From positions 430,633,324-430,697,323 of the forward strand of contig NC_073692.1 in the NCBI RefSeq assembly GCF_029784155.1: DNA of 64,000 nt, read 5' to 3'. This document shows positions 24,601-32,678 of the stretch, piece after piece. Position 1 is the stretch's first letter, and every line of letters begins with the position of its first letter. The DNA comes from Uranotaenia lowii. Its lineage: Eukaryota > Arthropoda > Insecta > Diptera > Culicidae. The notes below the pieces were generated by a model. It was not told the DNA's origin. It searched no databases and saw only the letters and a program-made list of their open reading frames with translations. A program made the translations under genes and the position numbers.

Positions 24601-25210
24601 AATCAAACCGGCCACTCCAGCTCATTCCAAACCAGAATCCGAAGATCCTCCTCCAACACTTCCAACATCACCACCTCCAGAGACCGTCGTCCACGCCGAC
24701 GATCCATCGCCACTAGTATCCGGAGTCAACTCTCCACCAAAGATAGTAAAACGCAAAGCTCCTGCCCCAGGAGCTCCTTCAGATGCTACGGCAGCTGACA
24801 TTTCTGTATCTCGACCGGTGGCGAGCAAACCGCAACCCGGTCAAGGAATGCTCCCTCCCCCACCCTCTAAAGAATCTGCCCTCATTATCCCAACTGTTTC
24901 AACAACCCCAGCCACACCCCTGCCGGTTCACAAAGAACTAGGAGCCACACCCAAAATACCACCAAAACCAATAGCCCCGGTAGCTTCTCCCCCACCGCCC
25001 GAAGTTCACATCGAACTGATGGCGGCCGAGGAGCGACCCAGCTCGGACGTAACATCCAGCACCGAACAGCTGGTCGTTTCCGGTGCCAACTCGGACCCCT
25101 CGATGGATGCGGCGCGTGCTGCAGCCTCACCGCCACCCTGTCTGCGTCCCATCAACAAGATACAGGACGTCAAGACCATCAAACGGCAACCCAAGACGGG
25201 ATGGCTGTAA
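12612..25210 (+). CDS. trp: Transient receptor potential channel TRP (photoreceptor TRPC)
   Basis: Eight exons (12612-12641, 12703-12854, 12914-13151, 13220-14513, 22687-22810, 22876-23239, 23299-23521, 23733-25210) join in phase through GT-AG introns, giving 3,903 nt and about 1,300 residues; fly TRP is of similar length. In order: ankyrin repeats (about 40-185), the TRP_2 region with PHDVKCGCEEC, a pre-S1 hydrophobic stretch (341-364), S1 to S5 (about 380-400, 431-446, 463-487, 514-536, 552-572), pore SLFWASFGMVGLESF (620-634), S6 (647-674), TRP box EWKFAR (684-689), and a proline-rich tail ending TGWL. In flies TRP is the light-activated Ca2+ channel of rhabdomeres opened downstream of phospholipase C, and its C terminus, also ending GWL, binds the scaffold INAD. 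That ending favours trp over trpl or trp-gamma. The start ATG is the only one fitting the short first exon; upstream sequence is presumed 5' UTR. No disabling change seen. Confidence 0.95.
12703..12854 (+). CDS. trp: trp exon 2
   Basis: Acceptor TTTTTCAG at 12695-12702 and donor AAAAG|gtatgc at 12855. It encodes about residues 11-61, including the start of the ankyrin region (MEEKKYLLAVERGDLGTVKR). It ends in phase 2. Confidence 0.9.
12914..13151 (+). CDS. trp: trp exon 3 (ankyrin repeats)
   Basis: Acceptor TTTCAG at 12908-12913 and donor TAT|gtgagt at 13152. It encodes residues 61-140 with ankyrin-type helices such as ALTLAIDGENLEMVELL and ALLLAINAEFVEAVELLL. It ends in phase 0. Confidence 0.93.
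13220..14513 (+). CDS. trp: trp exon 4 (last ankyrin repeat, TRP_2 region, S1 to S5)
   Basis: Acceptor CACACACAG at 13211-13219 and donor TTGCG|gtaagt at 14514. It encodes residues 141-572: the ankyrin motif TPLMLAAHKNNYEILKILL, the cysteine cluster KCGCEEC typical of TRPC channels, the pre-S1 elbow around KKFVAHPNIQQLLAAMWYEG, and membrane segments S1 to S5. It ends in phase 1 at a glycine just after S5, where the 8.2-kb intron is inserted. Confidence 0.95.
15540..16640 (-). mobile_element. Relic of a BEL/Pao LTR retrotransposon polyprotein
   Basis: Read on the minus strand from 16640 downward, broken frames show two diagnostic blocks. Around 16490-16560 is an aspartic-protease-like stretch, DDGSSLTLMDQDLADELNL, followed by LLIGVQHANTTLVRKSREG and the KTAKGWAIYG motif typical of Pao-type polyproteins. 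Around 15780-15900 is the integrase C-terminal motif NTPAASRMG continued in another frame as GSWKQFVQSVKRTLAEL. The reverse transcriptase between them is missing and there are stops and frameshifts, so this is a deleted, dead copy. No LTRs were identified. It lies antisense within trp intron 4. Confidence 0.78.
16758..17124. mobile_element. Long palindromic (foldback) MITE in trp intron 4
   Basis: Two arms of about 168 bases (16758-16926 and 16956-17124) are inverted copies with roughly five mismatches, separated by a 29-base loop. The arms begin ATTCTGTTATCTTATTTTAA and its counterpart. No target duplication could be recognised and there is no coding content. RNA from this intron segment could form a long hairpin. 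Confidence 0.85.
17371..18362. mobile_element. Repeat element with ACGCGG tandem ends and short inverted termini
   Basis: Both ends carry direct copies of a unit containing ACGCGGATTTTCGAATTA joined by runs of T (17376-17480 and 18185-18350). The outermost bases are inverted: GAGGTTTTTTTTACGCG on the left and GAGGTTTTTTTTCCGCG as the complement of the right. The middle is a 7-bp minisatellite. Similar T-run/ACGCGG sequences are widespread in mosquito genomes to my knowledge, but I cannot name the family. Confidence 0.6.
17550..18066. repeat. Minisatellite of a 7-bp unit, GAGACMT
   Basis: About 74 tandem copies alternate between GAGACCT and GAGACAT, with occasional variants such as GAGACTT and GAAACAT. 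Since 7 is not a multiple of 3, the minus strand is open in all three frames with Met-Ser-His-Val-Ser-Gly-Leu-like repeats, an artefact rather than a gene. The left end is the more degenerate. Confidence 0.93.
18430..18850. repeat. Probable interspersed repeat (TIR-less fragment)
   Basis: The stretch contains self-similar phrases such as GCAACTCGTTG, CACTCGACGCAT, CCAACTCGGCAAGCCTCG and ATGGACTCGTGTTG. I associate these with dispersed repeats in mosquito and other insect genomes. A 132-codon minus-strand frame covers it but reads as no known domain. Copy number was not checked. Confidence 0.35.
22687..22810 (+). CDS. trp: trp exon 5 (pore turret)
   Basis: It encodes residues 572-613 (LNQLLWYFADLEKAKCYSL and on to KWRRFG), the extracellular segment before the pore helix. 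Donor GGAAA|gtatgt at 22811, phase 2. The two cysteines match the TRPC pattern in this loop. Confidence 0.94.
22876..23239 (+). CDS. trp: trp exon 6 (pore, S6, TRP box)
   Basis: Acceptor CAACAG at 22870-22875, donor ATT|gtaaga at 23240. It encodes residues 613-734: pore SLFWASFGMVGLESFEL, S6 with VINVIVLLNLLIAMMSNSY, and EWKFARTRLWMSYFEE. The codon at 22925-22927 is GGG (Gly630) where fly TRP has the selectivity Asp621. Confidence 0.96.
23299..23521 (+). CDS. trp: trp exon 7 (post-TRP-box coiled region)
   Basis: Acceptor TTGTAG at 23293-23298; donor AAAG|gtttga at 23522, a weaker but usable GT. It encodes residues 735-808, with VTEDDINEVKGDISALRYELLEVF closely matching the TRPC consensus in the conserved post-box helix. 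Phase 1. Confidence 0.93.
23733..25210 (+). CDS. trp: trp exon 8 (proline-rich tail, stop codon)
   Basis: Acceptor GATACAG at 23726-23732. It encodes residues 809-1300, starting AVLAKRMKVWERRLMKDFQV and passing into a low-complexity tail rich in Ser-Pro and Pro-Pro motifs (about 24440-25150). The last residues are KTGWL before TAA at 25208-25210. Fly TRP instead has Lys-Pro and Asp-Lys-Lys-Pro repeats here, but the same GWL terminus used to bind INAD. Confidence 0.95.
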
Positions 25211-25389
25211 GATTATTAGGGTCGGAAAAGTGAATTTCCTAACGTAGATATTTTGAAAGTCTGAACGGCGATCTCCTATGGTTATCGAGAGAAGAAGAAA
25301 AACGAAAAAAAACATGTAACATGCTGTGTATTTCAGTTGATAGGTATCATCAATCACTTTATGAAGTAACATTTTTCAGCAGAACAAGA

Positions 25390-25395
25390 AATAAA
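25390..25395 (+). terminator. trp: trp polyadenylation signal AATAAA
   Basis: AATAAA lies 180 bases after the trp stop codon and is the first canonical signal downstream, implying a short 3' UTR. Later AT-rich signals cannot be excluded. Confidence 0.55.
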
Positions 25396-25399
25396 ACAC

Positions 25400-26179
25400 A
25401 ATACTGAGAGATGACGTTCAGTTTAATTTCTCGAGAAAAATACCTTCAATTTCGTTGATTGTTCATAGAAAAGACTTATGATATTGATTTAGAATATAAG
25501 GATCTCTAAAAATATTTGATTAGAATCAGATTTTCGAAAATCAAAAAATCTACGGCTACGAGCGTATTCGTTGATGTACCTAATTTTCCACGAGTTTTGC
25601 ACGAACTGCTGTCATCGTGTTTGTTTATCGCGTCAAGCCAGGTTTTCCTTTAAAGACACACACACATACAAGAGGTCTGTTGGTTTTTACATGCGGAAAA
25701 GGCAAAATTTAGCTAAAATGTTGTTTTAAACTTAAATGACTGCGCCTGTACTCTAAAAAAAGTGCCAATAAGTATATTTCAAATCATTGGCTAACAAGTG
25801 GAATCAATTAGGTGAATATTTGATTTAGTAGCAGTGCAGAAACTAGCAGAACAAAATGGAAAAAAAAACTATTATGTTTGAAAGGTACATTCAACGGTTC
25901 CCCTAGATCTTTTGTTAAAGTATTCGGGTACATGTTTTAGAATTTTGAACCCTGAAGGTGAAGCTAAGTGTTTTCGTTCGTTTCGGAATTTATAAAGATC
26001 TTTAGCAATATTTCCTATGCATGCTCAGGAAACAGTCGTATCCTATACAGAATCTTAATTTTTTCACTGAACTTCACTCGAAATCAGAAAATAATTTTGC
26101 GAACAAACAAACAAATCCACTGGCTTCTCAAAAATGTGCTGCATATTGAAAAACTTTCGACAGTTTTTATAAATAAACT
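25400..26179. other. Intergenic DNA downstream of trp
   Basis: AT-rich sequence with a short CA run near 25660. No gene or element seen. Confidence 0.5.
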
Positions 26180-28275
26180 AGCTGATCCCGTACGAACTTC
26201 GTTTCGCTTTAAATCATTGGTAAGTCAAAATGAGTTTAGAAAATGATTTCGAAACATCCTTTCGACAATTTTGAGGAAAAAATTCAATAGTGTTTAAAGT
26301 CGCTACTATTACTATTATTACTTCAAATTCAAATTAAACGATTGATTGGCTTTTTATTAAAATTTATGTGAGAGTGTTTTCTTCTCGATCGGTTGCAAAA
26401 TATAGACATTATGGCAGAAACATGTACTATTTGTTTGTGTGCACGACTATTTTGCTTGACCTTCACACTTAAATTGATATCAATTAACTGCCTCCAACAA
26501 AATTATTGCACAAAACACTGAACTTTCAATGAAACCCTCTTTTTCTGTCCCATGGCCCGAAATTCGATAATTGAAACCAATTTTACGTTCCTCAAAACTC
26601 CCTTGTGCCATTTTTTCTTTTTAAATTATATGTAAAATAACGTCAGGAACTTGAAAACAGTGATCAGTGAATATAGACGCCGCTTTCGCCGACCCTTGAC
26701 ACGGAACATGCTACCTGGAGTCAATTGCTCATAGTTTATAACCCTCATCTGAACATTTTCATCTCAATCCGATGCATGATCACGACAATATCGCGAAAAC
26801 AGTGAGCAACTAACATGGACGGCCTTTTTTGACACGATTCAAAACTTGACACCTGAAATCAATTATCTTTTCTGTTAAACTCCCATGTGCCAATTTTCAT
26901 TACAGTTCTATGCTCAATCAAGAGAATATCGTAAAAACAGTGAACAGATAATAACTCCTTTTGCCGACCCCTGAGTCAAGATTAGAAACCTAAAAACATA
27001 AGAGCGTCCCTCAAAACTCCTATGCGGAAATTTTCATCTCAATCCAATGTAGAATAACGTTAAAATCGCAAAAACATTAAAGTTGGATATGGACGACTTC
27101 TCAGCCGACTTCTGATTCGCAATTCGAAACTTGAAATCGATTGCTCGCCTCTCAAAACACTCATGTGCAAATTTTCATCACAATGCAATGTAAAATAAAG
27201 CCAATATCGCAAAAAACATTAATCAGTGGATATGGACGACCCCTTTTGCCGACCTCAAACCCTAAATTTGATAACTGTAATCGATTGCTCGTCTCTCAAA
27301 ACACTGATGTGTAAATTTTCATCACAATCCAATGTAAAATAAAGCCAATATCGCAAAAACATTAATCAGTGGATATGGACGACCCCTTTTGCCGACATCA
27401 AACCCTAAATGTGATAACTGTAATCGATTGCTCGTCTTTCAAAACACTCATGTGCAAATTTTCATCACAATCCGGTGTATAATAACTCCAATATCGCAAA
27501 AACATAAATCAGTGAATATGGACGGCCCCTTTGTCCGATCCCTGACCTTAAATTTAATAACTGTAATCGATTGTTCGTCTCTTAAAACACTCATGTGCAA
27601 ATTTTCATCACAATCCGATGTATAATAACGCCAATATCGCAAAAACATAAATCAGTGGATATGGACGACCCCTTTGGCCAACCCCTGACCCTAAATTTGA
27701 TAACTGTAATCGATTGTTCGTCTCTAAAAATACTCATGTGCAAATTTTCATCACAATCCGGTGTATAATAACGCCAGTATCGCAAAAACATTAATCAGTG
27801 GATATGGACGACCCCTTTGGCCGACCCCTGACCCTAAATTTGATAACTGTAATCGATTGCTCGTCTCTCAAAACACTCATGTGCAAATTTTCATCACAAT
27901 CCGATGTATAATAACGCCAATATCGCAAAAACATAAATCAGTGGATATGGACGACCCCTTTGGCCAACCCTTGACCCTAAATTTGATAACTGTAATCGAT
28001 TGTTCGTCTCTAAAAATACTCATGTGCAAATTTTCATCACAATCCGACGGAAAATAACGTCAATAACGTGAAAACAATATTTGTCTTGTATGGACGACCC
28101 CCTTCAGAAGGGGTCGTCCAAAAATCTAAAAACATTTTTCATCATTCCTGGTCCTAATGAGCATCCATGCCAAATTTCAGATCTCTAGCTCTTAAGACGG
28201 CTGAGTCTATAGAGGACAAACAAACAAACAAACAAACAAACAAACATACAGATAATTGCTTTTTATATATATAGA
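26180..28275. repeat. Interspersed repeat with internal ~143-bp tandem array
   Basis: The left edge reads ACTAGCTGATCCCGTACGAA and the right edge ends in a CAAA microsatellite, ACATACAGATAATTGC and TTTTATATATATAG. That layout recalls a dispersed insect repeat type whose ends read CTAGCTGACCCG and TATATATAG. Between about 26650 and 28090 are some ten tandem copies of a ~143-bp unit recognised by GGATATGGACGACCCC, AACTGTAATCGATTG and CAAATTTTCATCACAATCC; measured spacings of the last copies are 143-144. The first three or four copies are strongly diverged, the last five nearly identical. No coding capacity. The class is not assigned. Confidence 0.8.
28215..28246. repeat. (CAAA)n microsatellite
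   Basis: About seven tandem CAAA units near the right edge of the preceding repeat element. Confidence 0.9.
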
Positions 28276-28279
28276 AATT

Positions 28280-30084
28280 CGAAAACTAACTGTCTTCCTT
28301 CGAATCGTATTCATTTTGCATCAAGCTGTCACTTTTGTTTGCCCAACGGCTTACTACTACTACTGCACTGTACAAAAGCCCTATTTGACCATCTTTCAGT
28401 GACCAGAAATTGTGAGCTAATTATTTTCTGTTTTCCTATTTTTTCGATAATTTTGCTTGTATTATGAACAACATTTGAGCCTTTGGTTAGCTCAGGACTC
28501 AGGGTCGGCTCGCCGTTTCTAGGTAAAACTCACTCACCTGTTCGATGTCGTTTCCTTCCACCCAAACCCGTATTTCAGATTTTTCGGTGCACACAATAAA
28601 GAAACATCAATCTTTAAGAGGCAAAAAAAAACCAATTATATTGAACGGAAACCCCGAAAATGGAATGGAACGGAAAACACTTTTCGACTCACTACTTATC
28701 TTTGCTGTTGCTACTGGACACTTTGTTGCCCCGGGGATCGCTGATAGCGAACTTCGGCCCAGTTCACCAACGATCGGTAACGTTGCTTAGCTTCTTTATT
28801 TTTTGGCAAACTGCTACCGAAAATCATAAAATTCAGGTTGTAACCGAGTAGGAGGTTACACATTCTCTGGGGCCACCCCTTTTGACCTCACACATTCAAG
28901 AGTGTCAAAACTGTAACGCTTAGCCGAATGGGAAAAAATCTCAACGGTCAACAAATAAAGGCTCGTTTGTAGTTATTTGACAACTACAGAAAGCAAGTTC
29001 CCAAGTAAGAGCAAATCTAGATACTACATTATTTTTTAAAAGCGTTTTTGTATAAAACACTGGCACAGTGGAAAACTTCTTCCTAATAGGCAAACAAAAT
29101 TGTCACCCGGAACGGTGCGAATATCTAAATAGTTGCTACACTCACCCTCATGCTCACCCCCGACACTGACAACTTCTACGGATTGCAACCACCGGCTTGA
29201 GGTTCAAAACTCGGGCAAAACTGGTGGACTCCGGATTGAATAAACGAACACAAATACGCTATAAGTCTGATGGTGATCAGAGTATTTAGTAGGGTTTTTA
29301 ATGGAGCCCTAAATCTTTCCATGCTCTTCCCGAAGAAATTGTTTTAAATTCAAGCTTGTTGCCCGACCCCTTACTGTGGTCAGAAATAAATTAATATGGA
29401 GTTAAGAAGGACTGAGTTTGCCATTGATAATCGACTTTTTGAAGCTTTTGGGAACGCTTTGAATAATCTCATTTGAATATCATGAAATAATTGACATTCT
29501 CCGGATACTCAGTTGAAGATCATAATTTAGAATGCAGTAGTTATACGTGTCGGATTCTTCGATAGCATCTTCCGAACAACACAAATTAGTTTGAAGCACT
29601 CGCGTCCGTCACGCCAGAATTCGTTAATCGACTGACTCTTTGGAATCATATCGTTTTTTGTTTCTCCCTTCAAAAACGATATTTACACACTACTCCAAGA
29701 ATACTCGTTGTCAAGAACAGGTTAATCAAAACGAATTACGTATTTTTATTTTGAGACGCTGCATCGTACTTTACATCTGTATCCTACAATACGTAAGACA
29801 AATAGTGAGATAGAGATAGAAGGTCAAACATTGTCTCAAACTGCAAATTGTAGACTGTAAAAAAATCTAAAACTCGTCTGTGCGCAACAGCTTCGAAAAC
29901 ATTATCCACTACACCAGCGTTACAGTGTAAATGTGGACCATGATATCATCAAAAAGATAAAACAGCTACAAAGATCCTTAGACACTTCATGGAATCACTA
30001 TTAGTTATTCTTCTAATTAAAAAAAACTCTCTGGAGACGCGACTCAATCTTTGTTTTAAATTATGACGATTTTTTTTCGACCGG
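28280..30084. other. Unassigned intergenic DNA
   Basis: Nothing beyond short frames without recognisable content. No gene supported. Confidence 0.5.
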
Positions 30085-30086
30085 TA

Positions 30087-31012
30087 CCGTAAAACGGGGT
30101 AACTATGACCAACAATAAATTTTTGCACATTATCATCAATAACTCAGTCTATAGTTTAAATTATTGAAAACTGTTTTCTACGTTTGAAAGCCTATTAACT
30201 AAGTCTCAAATAAGCAAAATTTGGTTTGAATTTGAAATTTTGTTCTGTTAGTAAAAATGTAATTTCAAAATCCTAAAATATCTCTTTTTTCATGGCTTGC
30301 TAACAAACAGCTCCCCTGATGAAACCAAAAAGCATTTAGAAGTAAACGGGTTGTTGAATGTGAAAGAACTACTTTTTTTTTCTTTGTATATGTAAAGTTA
30401 TAGTACGATTTTAATATTAATTTAGTGATAAATTTTTGACATTGAAAAAAAACCGACATTTTCCAAGAGTAAGTTCGTATTGGACAAATGGAAAGGAACA
30501 CTATCAAATGGTTAACTTTGAAGAAAAAATCAAAAAGTAAATAGTGGGAGGGCCTAGAGGAATGTGAAAGGTAAAATTTCATTTGTATTTTGTAGCTCAA
30601 ACTATTTAGCAAATATTTTAATTTTTGCCCCTAAATGTATGCACCATTATAGTTCTTTTTTCGATTATAAATGTTAAAAAACGAAGAAAACGTTAAAAAT
30701 CAAAATAAAATTGATAAACTAGCATTTGTAAATATTATGAAGGTGGTTTTGTACCCTTATTGTCAGGAAAACTCGTTGAAATCGTCAAAATGGAAACTGA
30801 TCAATGATACCCCGAAGCATCGAATTCAAAACAGAGACAAAATCGATTTTTAAATCAAATTTAAAGTGGACTAATAAACTTCTGCAATCATGTTTTACGT
30901 TCATAACAGTCCAGTACTGGTTTTTAAAATATGAAACAAGCCAGATACCCCTTAACAGAAAAAATAAACGGAAAATATTGAAAAAAGTGATTAATATTAC
31001 CCCGGATTACTG
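30087..31012. mobile_element. TA-flanked MITE (926 bp)
   Basis: TA dinucleotides flank both edges (30085-30086 and 31013-31014). The ends are imperfectly inverted: CCGTAAAACGGGGTAA on the left and CAGTAATCCGGGGTAA as the complement of the right, 13 of 16 identical. The interior is AT-rich with a further copy of the terminal theme (TGATCAATGATACCCCG near 30800). No transposase. The CGGGGTAA terminus is a theme I know from Tc1/mariner-type MITEs in insects. Confidence 0.65.
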
Positions 31013-31014
31013 TA

Positions 31015-32664
31015 TACCGTGTATACAGTGTATACCGAATTCTTCATAACTTTAAATTAAAAACTGTTTATAAGTCATTTTGCTATTGCAAGGTTCTCCT
31101 GAACAATGTATGTATTTATCAAAAAATTCTTACCAACTTACAGCTCGATACACGACCCCTTTCCGTAGTCTAATCTGTTTCAAATTTTAGCATACCATCT
31201 TGAGCTAAATCTAGGATCAATTTTATTGTGAAACGTGTAACATTTTCAAAAGTCGGCTGACATCATCGGGAAGACAAAAGTCGTGGTTTACAACTAACCT
31301 CCCCATCACTTCTGAAGTTTGCACGGCTTTGATTCTGACATACCATGGTGACCGATGAATCTGTGTTTTTTCCGTATGATTACTCTAATAAATAAATATA
31401 AATTATTTTTTACTAGTACGGAGACCGGTGCTCTATGGAGCCACACTTTTTGAATAGTACTGAAAATGTACTTGAACAAAAATATTTTTCAATTCATGGT
31501 TGAATCAAAAAAGCGTAAGTTTAAAAATTGTTCAAATAATTTAATTAAAATTTTGTTTTAATCGTTTGGAAATAACAAGCGCCAAGCTACCCAAAAAAAA
31601 GTGATCACGTATAAAAATGAGATGACTCTTGATTAAGGTAAATTTTTTTTTGATTCTTTCTATAACTTGTTGGAAATTACTTTCAAACGGTTACACTGAT
31701 TAATTTTGGTGTTTCATGATTCTACCGCATTTTTCATGATTCTACCGCATTGATCCATTTGTAGATTTTTTATTATTGTGAGTCGCGAAAAAAATCTATT
31801 AAAAAAAGGCTGAAACTTGACTCAAATGACGCAAACAACCACACTTGGAATAAATTTTATAAGCATTTCAAGATAAAATAGTGACGACATCTCTAGGAGC
31901 AATATAATCGGAACTAGCTAGTTGTCTTTATAACTCTTCAACCTTTAACCCATTCTATAAGTAAGCGTAAAGAAAAGTTTTGAGAGAGAAAATACTTTAG
32001 CATTTTGTCAACAGGTAAGACGGCGGTCAACATAAGATAAACATTATATATCAGCCAAGAACTTGGGGGTGCTGATGTTTCAATTTATTTAATTGAAATA
32101 CCTAAATCATTCTCTAGAGCCCTTCTTTGAGTCACATCAGTTTTTATTTGTTTCTGAGTAGGAAGTGAAGCATAGGAATTAAGAATATTTTTCGAAGAAA
32201 ATTTTTAAAGGATATTCCGGAAAATGAGGAAAGGGTGTGCTAGAATGTTTTTTTCAAAATTCGGCAAGAAAATCACAACAAAAATCTTGTAGGTAACTAA
32301 GAAAAAAATCTATGTCGTAAACCTGTTTCAACTTTAACATTCGACCTGTGATTTGAATGTTGAAATGATCATAAATATGATCATTGATCAACCATCTTCC
32401 TTAAACTTGGAAAACTATGTTCTTCAAATAATATTCATCAGGATGGCATTTTACAACGCAGTTGATATATACAAATATATTGTCATTTATTTAGTGACAT
32501 TTATTATATGTAGATATATAGAATATTTATTTTTTAAGAGTGATTATTGACTGAATATAACCTTGGTTAAAAGTACAAATAAGCACTTTGGTTTGACCAG
32601 GAGAGCTACTATTTTGCTTTTGAAATATTATTCCATTAGGTTATGGAAACAAAATTTATATGGC
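31015..32664. other. Unassigned AT-rich intergenic DNA
   Basis: No gene recognised. A short phrase GCTCTATGGAGCCACAC near 31428 resembles the repeated CTCTGGAGCCA phrases at 35.2-35.9 kb. Confidence 0.45.
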
Positions 32665-32678
32665 TAAGAACTTGATTT

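Noticed and set aside
24622..25194. Minus-strand frames opposite the trp tail
   Set aside because: Antisense of the proline-rich exon 8; no domain.
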